Assembly: GCA_963675925.2 (NCBI GenBank)
Contig: CAXXIB010000004.1
Span: forward strand, 186,001 to 250,000
Reading direction: 5' to 3'
DNA from: CAXXOK01 sp963675925
GTDB lineage: Bacteria > Bacillota > Clostridia > Christensenellales > Aristaeellaceae
DNA length: 64,000 nt
The position numbers were made by a program, and so were the translations under genes. Positions 52,540 through 61,336 of this stretch are shown here, one piece after another. How positions within the stretch are numbered: position 1 is the stretch's first letter; the number at the start of each line of letters is the position of its first letter. The notes under the pieces were generated by a model. It did not search any database and was not told the DNA's origin. It saw nothing but the letters and a program-made list of their open reading frames with translations.

Positions 52540-52704
52540 TGAAGGTTTGGGGAGAGAGCGGCTAACGCCGCCGCCGAAGGTGCAAAACGCATAAGCTCTC
52601 AGGCAAAAGGACCCAAGCCCGACGAAACTCTGGAAAGCGTTGTTATAACGCACCGAAGAGGCAATCCACTTGCGTGGAGAAACTTTCAGGTTCCGATACA
52701 GAGG
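52540..52704 (+). ncRNA. Tandem glycine riboswitch (gcvT type)
   Basis: Two aptamers in series. The first (about 52544-52620) opens with P1 strand GGTTTGGG paired to CCCAAGCC and contains GGAGAGA, GCCGAAGG, GCAAAA, CTCTCAGGCAAAAGGAC. The second (about 52628-52703) begins CTCTG paired to CAGAG and contains CACCGAAGAGGCAA and CTTTCAGGTTCCGATAC. These are the conserved cores of gcvT riboswitches. The 3' strand of the second P1 overlaps the left arm of the terminator at 52702, so glycine binding should prevent terminator formation and turn on gcv expression. Confidence 0.93.
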
Positions 52705-52735
52705 CGCAAAGCATGGTATGCTTTGTGCCTTTATC
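52702..52735 (+). terminator. Riboswitch expression-platform terminator
   Basis: A 13-bp hairpin (AGGCGCAAAGCAT / ATGCTTTGTGCCT, one G-U pair) with a GGT loop and a T-containing tail, starting inside the second aptamer's P1 and ending 23 nt before the gcvT ATG. Confidence 0.8.
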
Positions 52736-52757
52736 ATTATCTGAAGGGAGCGTATTC

Positions 52758-53843
<1,086 letters not shown>

Positions 53844-53855
53844 GAGGAAATTCAC

Positions 53856-54233
53856 ATGGAAATTAAACAGGGTTTATGGTATGCCAAAACACACGAATGG
53901 GTAGAGTTCATCAATGATACGACAGCCCTCGTCGGCCTGTCCGATTATGCGCAGCACGAACTGGGCGACCTGGTATTTGTCAACCTTCCGCAGGCGGGCG
54001 ATGCCCTGACCATCGGAAAGCTGTTCTGCGACGTTGAAAGCGTTAAAGCGGTCAGCGATATTTACGCGCCGGTGGACGGCACGGTGGCCGAAGTGAACGA
54101 TACGCTGCTGGACGCGCCGGAGACCATCAACCAGTCGCCTTATGGCGCATGGCTTGCCAAGGTGGAAAACATCACCACCCGTGGTGAGCTGATGGATGCG
54201 GATGCCTACGCCGCCTACTGTGAAACGCTGTAA
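53856..54233 (+). CDS. gcvH: Glycine cleavage system H protein
   Basis: A lipoyl carrier of 125 residues that shuttles the aminomethyl group between P, T and L proteins. The lipoylation site is Lys64 in FCDVESVKAVSDIYAPVDG, the expected context. GGAGGAAATTCAC precedes the ATG. The lipoyl group could be attached by the LplA encoded at the end of the operon. Confidence 0.96.
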   Translation: MEIKQGLWYAKTHEWVEFINDTTALVGLSDYAQHELGDLVFVNLPQAGDALTIGKLFCDVESVKAVSDIYAPVDGTVAEVNDTLLDAPETINQSPYGAWLAKVENITTRGELMDADAYAAYCETL

Positions 54234-54245
54234 GTGAGGAAACAA

Positions 54246-55565
54246 ATGAGTCAATATCATCCGCATACGCCGGCTGAAACGCAGGATATGCTCAAGTTTC
54301 TGGGGCTTTCGTCGCTGGACGAACTGTTTCAAGATGTGCCCGAGAACGTACGCCGCAGTGTGCCGCCGGACACCAAACCCGGCCTGACCCAAATGGAAAC
54401 GCTGCAAGCTATGCAAGCGCTGGCGGCGCAGAACACCCCCTATCGCCTGACTTTACGCGGCGCGGGCTGCTACGATCATTGTATCCCGCCCATCGTGCCG
54501 CAGCTGGCAGGGAAAAAAGAGTTCTTATCGGCCTACACGCCCTATCAGGCGGAGCTTTCCCAGGGCGTGCTGCAGGCGATTTTTGAATACCAGACGCTGA
54601 TTGCCGAACTGACCGGCATGGATGCCAGCAACGCCGGTGTGTACGATTTTGCCACCGCCGCTGCCGAGGCCGCCGTGATGTGCCGGGAGCGAGGCCGCAG
54701 CGTTGCACTGGTATCCCAGGCCGCACACCCCGATACCCTGGCCGTGATGAACACCTACGGCTTTGGCACCGATACAAAGGTGCGCACCGTACCCCTGAAG
54801 GACGGCCGTACGGATATGGACGCGCTGAAAGAACTGCTCACCGAAGATGTAGCCAGCTTTACCATTCAGCAGCCGAACCACTTCGGCCAGCTGGAGGATG
54901 TCCCCGCGCTGTTTCAGGCCGCCAAGGCCGCCGGGGTAAAATGCATCCTCGTAGCCAATCCACTGGCGCTTGCGGTGCTGCCAAGCGGCGCGGAAGTCGG
55001 TGCGGATATCGTCTGCGGTGATGTGCAACCCTTTGGCCTGCCCATGATGTATGGCGGACCGCATGCAGGCTTCATGGCCTGCACCAAGGCACTGGTACGC
55101 AGGCTGCCGGGCCGCATTGCCGGACAAACGACCGATGCGGAAGGCAACCGGGCTTTCGTGCTCACCTTGCAGGCGCGCGAGCAGCACATTCGCCGGGAAA
55201 AAGCGTCCTCTAACATCTGCACCAATCACGCACACTCCGCGCTGACGGCATCCATCTACCTGACCTATATGGGTTTGCAGGGCATCACTGACGTAGCCAA
55301 CAGCTGTGTAAGTAAAGCGCACTATTTTGCCGGGGAACTGAGCAAAATCAATGGTGTTAGCCTGCGTTACAGCGGTGAATTCTTTCACGAGTTTGTGACT
55401 GATTTGCCCGATCCCAAGGCCGTGGAAACCGCGCTGCATGAGCGCGGCATCTTAAGCGGTCTGCCCGTCAGCAATGGCATGCTGTGGGCGGTCACCGAAA
55501 AGGCAAGCAAGGCGCAACTGGATGAAGTCGTCAGTCTGGTACGGGAGGTGGTCCAAGGTGAATAA
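54246..55565 (+). CDS. gcvPA: Glycine dehydrogenase (decarboxylating) subunit 1
   Basis: The first half of the two-subunit P protein of Firmicutes and archaea; it forms the active decarboxylase with GcvPB. 439 residues. Recognisable stretches are HTPAETQDMLKFLG at the start, YTPYQAELSQGVLQAIFEYQTL (YTPYQAE), and GGPHAGFMA. GAGGAAACAA precedes ATG 54246; a GTG at 54234 would sit too near the previous stop. The PLP lysine is in GcvPB. Confidence 0.95.
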   Translation: MSQYHPHTPAETQDMLKFLGLSSLDELFQDVPENVRRSVPPDTKPGLTQMETLQAMQALAAQNTPYRLTLRGAGCYDHCIPPIVPQLAGKKEFLSAYTPYQAELSQGVLQAIFEYQTLIAELTGMDASNAGVYDFATAAAEAAVMCRERGRSVALVSQAAHPDTLAVMNTYGFGTDTKVRTVPLKDGRTDMDALKELLTEDVASFTIQQPNHFGQLEDVPALFQAAKAAGVKCILVANPLALAVLPSGAEVGADIVCGDVQPFGLPMMYGGPHAGFMACTKALVRRLPGRIAGQTTDAEGNRAFVLTLQAREQHIRREKASSNICTNHAHSALTASIYLTYMGLQGITDVANSCVSKAHYFAGELSKINGVSLRYSGEFFHEFVTDLPDPKAVETALHERGILSGLPVSNGMLWAVTEKASKAQLDEVVSLVREVVQGE

Positions 55566-56961
55566 GGAAAGCATGCTGAGCTTTGAAAAAAGTCAACCGG
55601 GACGCGGGACACAGGTCATCCCTGCCGCAGATGTACCCGCCTACACCCTGCCCATCCGCCGCGCGACCCCGCCGACACTGCCGGAAATGGCCGAGTGCGA
55701 TGTAGACCGCCACTATACCGAGCTGGCACACAAAACCTTCGGCGTTAACTGCGGCTTTTACCCGCTGGGCAGCTGCACCATGAAATACAATCCCGCCGTG
55801 AATGAAGCCGCCGCCGCCCTGCCGGGCTTTGTCAATCTCCACCCCCTTGCCCCGGCCTATGCCGTGCAGGGCGCTACTGCCCTGATGGCCGAGCTGCGGG
55901 ATGCACTCTGCCGCGTTGCAGGAATGGATGCATTCACCCTGCAGCCCGCTGCCGGTGCGCACGGGGAGTTTGCGGGGCTGCTGTTTATCAAGAAATACTT
56001 TGAAGCACGCGGTGAAACCAAGCGCAACAAGATTATCGTACCCGACAGCGCCCATGGCACCAACCCGGCCAGCGCTGCCATGGCAGGCTTTGAGGTCATC
56101 AGCGTGAAAAGCTGTGCCGATGGCCGCGTAGACCCGGATGATCTGCATTCCCTGCTATCGGACGAGATTGCCGGGATGATGATGACTAACCCCAATACCC
56201 TGGGGTTATTTGAAACCGATATCCTCTGCATTACCGATATGATTCACAACGCCGGCGGGCTGATGTACTATGACGGCGCGAACCTCAACGCCATTATGGG
56301 CACAGCAAGGCCTGGCGATATGGGCTTTGATGTGGTACACTTAAATCTGCATAAAACGTTTTCCACGCCCCATGGCGGCGGCGGTCCGGGCGCAGGCCCT
56401 GTAGGCGTAAAAGCCTGCCTGGCTCCTTTCCTGCCCGAATCGGACGGCTCGGATCTAAAGCTGAAAGCCTTCCACGGCAACTTCGGCGTGATGGTACGGG
56501 CGCTCAGTTACATTCAATTCCTGGGCGACGCGGGGCTGAAAAGCGTATCCCAGCACGCCGTGCTCAACGCCAATTACCTGAAGCGGCGGCTGACCCAGGC
56601 GGGGTATACGGCGGTATCGGACCGGCTGTGCATGCACGAGTTTGTTCTGACGCTCGCCCCCCAGAAACAGCAGTACGGCGTACGCGCGCTGGACACCGCC
56701 AAGCGGCTGATTGACTACGACATCCACCCGCCCACGATGTACTTCCCGCTGATTGTGGACGAAGCGCTGATGTTTGAGCCGACAGAAACCGAAAGCAAGG
56801 AAACGCTGGACCACGCCGCAGATGTGATGACCCGTATCCTGCACGAAATTGAGTCCGACCCGCAGTCCCTGCACACTGCCCCGCACGATGCTGTGATCGG
56901 CAGACCCGATGAGGTGCTGGCCGCCCGCAAGCCCATCCTGCGCTGGACACAAACAGACTGA
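55558..56961 (+). CDS. gcvPB: Glycine dehydrogenase (decarboxylating) subunit 2
   Basis: The PLP-binding half of the P protein. 467 residues. The PLP lysine is Lys266 in HLNLHKTFSTPHGGGGPG (LHKTFSTPHGGGGPG). Other family stretches are LGSCTMKYNP and PDSAHGTNPASA. I chose GTG 55558, which overlaps the gcvPA end by 8 nt with GGGAGG 9 nt upstream; ATG 55573 is an alternative. Decarboxylates glycine and loads the aminomethyl on GcvH. No dihydrolipoamide dehydrogenase gene lies in the operon. Confidence 0.95.
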   Translation: MNKESMLSFEKSQPGRGTQVIPAADVPAYTLPIRRATPPTLPEMAECDVDRHYTELAHKTFGVNCGFYPLGSCTMKYNPAVNEAAAALPGFVNLHPLAPAYAVQGATALMAELRDALCRVAGMDAFTLQPAAGAHGEFAGLLFIKKYFEARGETKRNKIIVPDSAHGTNPASAAMAGFEVISVKSCADGRVDPDDLHSLLSDEIAGMMMTNPNTLGLFETDILCITDMIHNAGGLMYYDGANLNAIMGTARPGDMGFDVVHLNLHKTFSTPHGGGGPGAGPVGVKACLAPFLPESDGSDLKLKAFHGNFGVMVRALSYIQFLGDAGLKSVSQHAVLNANYLKRRLTQAGYTAVSDRLCMHEFVLTLAPQKQQYGVRALDTAKRLIDYDIHPPTMYFPLIVDEALMFEPTETESKETLDHAADVMTRILHEIESDPQSLHTAPHDAVIGRPDEVLAARKPILRWTQTD

Positions 56962-56980
56962 ATAACCGAGGTTAAAGCAC

Positions 56981-58039
56981 ATGATCAGACGCACTGCCTG
57001 TATCATCGCCAGAGGCACTGACCCGTACCGCAACCTTGCCATTGAAAAACAGCTTCTGGATACGCTGCCTGAAGAGACGGCGATCCTTTACTTGTGGCAA
57101 AACGCTCATACCATCGTTTGCGGACGCAACCAAAACCCCTGGTATGAGTGCCGCGTGAAGGATTTTATGGCCGACGGCGGCAAAATCGCCCGGCGGCTCA
57201 GCGGCGGCGGTGCCGTATACCACGATATGGGCAACCTGAATTTTACCTTCCTGTTGCCCAAGTCTGATTTCAATATCCCAAGACAGCTGTCCGTCATCCA
57301 GGCGGCGGTTGCCAGCTTTGGCCTCCAGGCCGTACAGTCCGGCCGTAACGATTTGCAAATCGGCGAACGGAAGTTTTCCGGCAACGCCTTTTATACCTCC
57401 GGGCAGAACTCCTATCACCACGGCACCATCCTGGTGGATGCCGACATGAGCGTGATGGGGCGTTTCCTGACCGCAGATGAGAAAAAACTGCAGCATCGCG
57501 GCGTTAAAAGCGTAGCCGCCCGCGTAGTGAACCTCAAATCCATTGCGCCGGATATGAGCATCGACGCGCTGGAAGCAGCGCTGTTCAAGGCCTTTGCCAA
57601 GGTGTACGGCCATGCGCCGACCATTTTAGACGAAAAAATGATGGATCAGCCGACCATCTCAAAGCTGACCGAGCAGTACCGCAGCGCCACGTGGATTTTC
57701 CCCCGCGAAGTCCCCTACACCTTTGCGGTGAAGGAGCGCTTCCCCTGGGGCGGCATTAACGTGAACCTCCTGATTGAAAATGGCATGATACGCGATGCGA
57801 AGTTCTTCACCGATGCGATGGATGCGGGGCTGTTTTCGGTGCTGGAACAATCGTTGGTCGGGTCACCGTCGCTGGTATCCTCCATTACGGCAAGGCTCAA
57901 GCAAAAGCAGGAGATGATCAAGGACGAGCACCTAAAGCAAGTCGTAAGCGACATCACCTCGCTGATTTGCAGCCACATACGAACCGGCGACCGCGGTGCG
58001 TACCAAAGGGTGGACGAAACCACCACCCCAGAGAAATAA
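56981..58039 (+). CDS. lplA: Lipoate-protein ligase A
   Basis: Activates lipoate with ATP and attaches it to lipoyl proteins such as GcvH. 352 residues. Motifs are NLAIEKQLLDTL, IVCGRNQNPWYE, RRLSGGGAVYHDMGNLNFTFL (the RR.SGGGAVYHD substrate site) and the lysine-containing NDLQIGERKFSGNAFY. A C-terminal domain of about 100 residues fits the LplA accessory domain. It lies 19 nt after gcvPB and closes the gcv operon, before a strong terminator. Confidence 0.93.
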   Translation: MIRRTACIIARGTDPYRNLAIEKQLLDTLPEETAILYLWQNAHTIVCGRNQNPWYECRVKDFMADGGKIARRLSGGGAVYHDMGNLNFTFLLPKSDFNIPRQLSVIQAAVASFGLQAVQSGRNDLQIGERKFSGNAFYTSGQNSYHHGTILVDADMSVMGRFLTADEKKLQHRGVKSVAARVVNLKSIAPDMSIDALEAALFKAFAKVYGHAPTILDEKMMDQPTISKLTEQYRSATWIFPREVPYTFAVKERFPWGGINVNLLIENGMIRDAKFFTDAMDAGLFSVLEQSLVGSPSLVSSITARLKQKQEMIKDEHLKQVVSDITSLICSHIRTGDRGAYQRVDETTTPEK

Positions 58040-58042
58040 GAC

Positions 58043-58074
58043 AAAAAACGCTTTGTGTAAACAAAGCGTTTTTT
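58043..58074. terminator. Terminator of the gcv operon
   Basis: A perfect 13-bp stem (AAAAAACGCTTTG / CAAAGCGTTTTTT) with a 6-nt loop. Confidence 0.92.
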
Positions 58075-58170
58075 CATGCGCTTCTGCAAGAAAGTCTCCC
58101 ACCGCAGCGTTTGATTGATAGCGGGATGACATATACCGCCATAACCAAATCATCCCAAGGAGGCATTTTG

Positions 58171-58914
58171 ATGAAACACGCACTTCGCATTTTTCTAATC
58201 GGTCTCTGCCTATTGATTGTAACGGGTTCCTTGGCACAGGCTGCAACCGAACCCCTATTTGAAGCATCCGTCGCACTGGCTGAAGGAAGCGAGCCGACCC
58301 GGTTCCGCGTATTCCCAAGCGAAGAACACGCTGCGGACTTCCCGGACGATCCTGCATACCGATTGCAGGTCACACCGCCGAACGGCCAGATATATAGCTT
58401 GCTCTTCCCCTCCTACGAAAGCGCTGCGTCGGGCCTTGTTCCGCTGCTGCGCTTTGCCGACATGAACGAAGACGGATTTCTGGATGTGGAAGCGGTGTAT
58501 ATACTGGGTGCATCCAACCTGACCACCACCTATTACCTGTATGACCCCGCCGATGGGAAGCTGCATTACGCTGCGGCGCTTGGCGTGCTTTCCAATGCGT
58601 TTTACGATGCGGAACTGGGCATTATCCTCTCGCAGAACAGCGATGGCGCGGCCACGCAGCGCTACGCGTTGTTTGATGTCCGGGAGGGTGTGCCCGTGCT
58701 GACCCGCACCGCCCTGATGGATGCCACCGTGCAGCAGGGAGATGACTTCGTTCTTGTCACCCAGGTCAAGGCCGAAAGCACCGGCGAATTTCTGCTGGAC
58801 GAAACGACCCCTTTAGACGGCAATGAATCCGATGTATGGAACGCGCAGTACGAGCGGATGATGCAAACCCTGCTGGAGGGCTACGGCGAAGGCCTGGCAC
58901 CCCAACAGCCCTGA
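58171..58914 (+). CDS. Secreted protein of unknown function
   Basis: A 247-residue protein with a signal peptide (MKHALRIFLIGLCLLIVTGSLAQA, cleavage after AQA) and no lipobox. The mature part looks beta-rich. DMNEDGFLDVEAV near residue 110 resembles an EF-hand or FG-GAP-type acidic loop. I recognise no family. AAGGAGG lies 7 nt before ATG 58171. It is a single-gene unit between two terminators, on the same strand as the gcv operon but with no apparent functional link to it. Confidence 0.78.
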   Translation: MKHALRIFLIGLCLLIVTGSLAQAATEPLFEASVALAEGSEPTRFRVFPSEEHAADFPDDPAYRLQVTPPNGQIYSLLFPSYESAASGLVPLLRFADMNEDGFLDVEAVYILGASNLTTTYYLYDPADGKLHYAAALGVLSNAFYDAELGIILSQNSDGAATQRYALFDVREGVPVLTRTALMDATVQQGDDFVLVTQVKAESTGEFLLDETTPLDGNESDVWNAQYERMMQTLLEGYGEGLAPQQP

Positions 58915-58933
58915 TGGTTTATACCAGCGCAAC

Positions 58934-58963
58934 AAAAAGGCTGCCGTTTCCGGCAGCCTTTTT
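58934..58963. terminator. Bidirectional terminator between the secreted protein gene and gapdh
   Basis: A perfect 13-bp stem (AAAAAGGCTGCCG / CGGCAGCCTTTTT) with a 4-nt loop, flanked by A and T runs. Confidence 0.92.
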
Positions 58964-59039
58964 ATTGAAACATTCATAGTCCATCCCGGTTTGAACCCTG
59001 CACTGCTTACACCGCAGCGCGGAGATTTCGGATGGCTTC

Positions 59040-60065
59040 TTAGCCGAGTTCGGCGAAGTACTTAATCGTACGCACCATCTGCGAGGTGTAGCTGTTTTCG
59101 TTGTCATACCAGGCAACGGTCTGCACCTGATAGGTGTCGTCGTCCAGCTGCTGGACCATGGTCTGGGTTGCATCGAAGATGGAACCAAACTTGGTGCCGA
59201 TCACATCGGAGGAGACGATCGGCTCTTCGCTGTAGCCATAGCTGGCCGAAGCGGCGGCTTTCATCGCGGCGTTGATCTTTTCAACCGTCACGTCCTTGCC
59301 CTTGACCACAGACACCAAAATGGTGGTGGAGCCGGTGCAAACGGGTACGCGCTGGGCAGAGCCGATCAGCTTGCCGTTGAGCTCAGGGATAACCAGGCCG
59401 ATGGCCTTGGCGGCGCCGGTGGAGTTAGGCACAATGTTCAGCGCGGCAGCGCGGGCACGGCGCAGGTCGCCTTTGCGGTGCGGGCCATCCAAAATCATCT
59501 GGTCGCCGGTGTAGGCGTGGATGGTGGACATGATGCCCGACTGGATGGGGTAGATGTTGTTCAGCACGTTGGCCATGGGGGCCAGGCAGTTGGTGGTGCA
59601 GGATGCGGCCGAAATGATGGTGTCTTCTTTGGTGAGGATATCTTCATTGACGGAGAAGACAACGGTCTTCATCGCGCCGGCAGGAGCGGAGATGATAACT
59701 TTCTTGGCACCGGCGTCAATGTGCGCCTGGCTTTTTTCTTCGCTGGTGTAAAACCCTGTGCACTCCAGCACTACGTCGATGTCCAGCTTGCCCCAGGGGC
59801 ATTCTTTGGCGTCTTTGAGGGCGTAAATTTTAATTTCATTACCGTCGACGATAATGGAATCATCCGTGGATTCTACGGTGTGCAGGTTCTCACCGAGTTT
59901 TCCGCAGAACGAGCCCTGTGCCGTATCATATTTCAGCAGGTGTGCCAGCATTTTCGGGCTGGTGAGGTCGTTGATGGCGACCACTTCATATCCATCCGCT
60001 TCAAACATCTGGCGGAACGCAAGGCGGCCGATGCGGCCGAAACCATTGATTGCAACTTTGACCAT
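59040..60065 (-). CDS. gap: Glyceraldehyde-3-phosphate dehydrogenase
   Basis: Oxidises glyceraldehyde 3-phosphate to 1,3-bisphosphoglycerate with NAD in glycolysis. 341 residues. Motifs are KVAINGFGRIGRLAFRQM at the N-terminus, the active site Cys156 in ISAASCTTNCLAP, and AWYDNENSYTSQMVRTI at the C-terminus. AAGGAGGAG precedes the ATG by 8 nt. It is monocistronic here; no pgk or tpi neighbours, unlike many Firmicutes. Confidence 0.97.
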   Translation of the reverse strand: MVKVAINGFGRIGRLAFRQMFEADGYEVVAINDLTSPKMLAHLLKYDTAQGSFCGKLGENLHTVESTDDSIIVDGNEIKIYALKDAKECPWGKLDIDVVLECTGFYTSEEKSQAHIDAGAKKVIISAPAGAMKTVVFSVNEDILTKEDTIISAASCTTNCLAPMANVLNNIYPIQSGIMSTIHAYTGDQMILDGPHRKGDLRRARAAALNIVPNSTGAAKAIGLVIPELNGKLIGSAQRVPVCTGSTTILVSVVKGKDVTVEKINAAMKAAASASYGYSEEPIVSSDVIGTKFGSIFDATQTMVQQLDDDTYQVQTVAWYDNENSYTSQMVRTIKYFAELG

Positions 60066-60098
60066 AATAGTCTCCTCCTTATATCCGGGTGCTTGTTA

Positions 60099-60116
60099 AT
60101 TGGGTGTCAACCCAAT
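60099..60116 (-). promoter_or_regulatory. Inverted repeat over the gap start site
   Basis: ATTGGGT-N4-ACCCAAT, a perfect 7-bp dyad, directly downstream of the -10 box. It could be an operator or a 5' leader hairpin. Confidence 0.5.
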
Positions 60117-60118
60117 CT

Positions 60119-60147
60119 ATTGTACTCAAAACCTGCTTACATTGCAA
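60119..60147 (-). promoter_or_regulatory. Promoter of gap
   Basis: On the minus strand TTGCAA (60147-60142), 17-nt spacer, TACAAT (60124-60119). The dyad at 60099-60116 covers the expected start. Confidence 0.66.
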
Positions 60148-60177
60148 GCCGGAAAGGTTGTCCATCTAAATTCCTCT

Positions 60178-60205
60178 TTGACAAATTCCACCCAGGCTGT
60201 ATGAT
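60178..60205 (+). promoter_or_regulatory. Promoter of the AraC-family regulator gene
   Basis: TTGACA (60178-60183), 16-nt spacer, TATGAT (60200-60205). Confidence 0.6.
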
Positions 60206-60266
60206 ATGGAAGGGAATCCACCCTATCCGATATGTAACACAAACCGCAAAGGAGGCCAGCCGCGTC

Positions 60267-61196
60267 ATGGATCATGAAGAATGCCAAAACGAATACCTGC
60301 AACGTGTTCATGCCGTTGAGGATTATATTGAAACGCACCCGGAAGACACGCCCGATTTGCATACATTGGCAGCACTTGCCGGATTTTCCAAGTTTCACTT
60401 TCACCGCATCTTCAAGGCCATCACCGGCGAAACACCCCTTGCCTATATGCACCGCATCAAACTGGTACGCGCTGCCGCCTACTTGCAGCATACTCCTCAT
60501 GTAGCGGTTACCAATGTCGCGCTCCATTTCGGTTTCACGGACTCGTCCGTGTTATCCCGCGCCTTTAAAGCCCATTTCGGCCAAAGCCCGACAGCATTTC
60601 GCAGGGACAAACGCAAGAATTGCAAAGACAACGACTTCTCCCCTGCCTATACTCAAGACATCCAAAATCTTGAGATCAGGAGGGACACCATGCAAACGGA
60701 AGCCATAAGCGTTGAACAAAAGTATCTGGATTTAAAAGTGATCTACATCCGCAAAACAGGCAGCTATCAGGAATTGTCCGCCGCCATACCGCCCGCCCTG
60801 CAAAAACTATATGAATTTGCCATGCAGGCGCAACTGCTGAACCCACAGCAAACCACAATTCTCTCCGCCTATCACGACAGTCCCGACATGACTGACGAAA
60901 CCAAATTGCGCACCAGCATTTGCCTGTCTATCCGGCCAGATGCCAAAGTAGCTGCCAGCGGCGATATCGGAGAGATGCGTTTGCAGGGAGAGTATGCGAT
61001 TGGTCATTTTGAGCTTCCCATGCATGCGTATGGCTTAGCGTGGGAGTATATGTACAGCCGCTGGCTGCCGGAAAGCGGTATGCAGCCGCGTGACACCTTT
61101 CCTTTCGAAGTGTATGTCAGCGATCCATCGCAGAATCCAGGCGGAAAGCAGCTATTGGATATTTGCATACCCATTGAACCGCTGGGTCAGATATAG
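60267..61196 (+). CDS. AraC-family regulator with GyrI-like effector-binding domain
   Basis: A 309-residue protein of Rob-like layout with two parts. Residues about 10-110 are an AraC DNA-binding domain with two helix-turn-helix motifs (LHTLAALAGFSKFHFHRIFKAITGETP, then VTNVALHFGFTDSSVLSRAFKAHFGQSP; the conserved GFSKFHFHRIFK and FGFTDSSVLSRAFK are clear). Residues about 145-309 form a GyrI/Rob-like domain that binds small hydrophobic or drug-like ligands. AAAGGAGG lies 11 nt before ATG 60267. It is divergent from gap, but a regulatory link is unproven. It probably responds to toxic or lipophilic compounds. Confidence 0.88.
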   Translation: MDHEECQNEYLQRVHAVEDYIETHPEDTPDLHTLAALAGFSKFHFHRIFKAITGETPLAYMHRIKLVRAAAYLQHTPHVAVTNVALHFGFTDSSVLSRAFKAHFGQSPTAFRRDKRKNCKDNDFSPAYTQDIQNLEIRRDTMQTEAISVEQKYLDLKVIYIRKTGSYQELSAAIPPALQKLYEFAMQAQLLNPQQTTILSAYHDSPDMTDETKLRTSICLSIRPDAKVAASGDIGEMRLQGEYAIGHFELPMHAYGLAWEYMYSRWLPESGMQPRDTFPFEVYVSDPSQNPGGKQLLDICIPIEPLGQI

Positions 61197-61214
61197 CATA
61201 AACAAAACTCGCCG

Positions 61215-61248
61215 CCCGATACGCTTAACAAAACGTGTCGGGTTTTTC
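61215..61248 (+). terminator. Terminator after the AraC-family gene
   Basis: A 9-bp stem (CCCGATACG / CGTGTCGGG, one T-G wobble) with a 10-nt loop, followed by TTTTTC. Confidence 0.82.
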
Positions 61249-61261
61249 ATACTGCATGGCC

Positions 61262-61290
61262 TTGTAAAGGCAACCCATGTCATCTATACT
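61262..61290 (+). promoter_or_regulatory. Promoter of the GpsA-like gene
   Basis: TTGTAA (61262-61267), 17-nt spacer, TATACT (61285-61290), about 40 nt before the TTG start codon. Confidence 0.62.
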
Positions 61291-61336
61291 GAACTTTACA
61301 AGAATCCGGGAATGTAACCGAAGGGAGTACAGCACA

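Noticed and set aside
59478..60266. Open frame running from inside gap into the AraC-family gene, giving a 572-residue product
   Set aside because: The first 260 residues are antisense to gap and meaningless; the AraC protein starts at the ATG 60267 behind AAAGGAGG.
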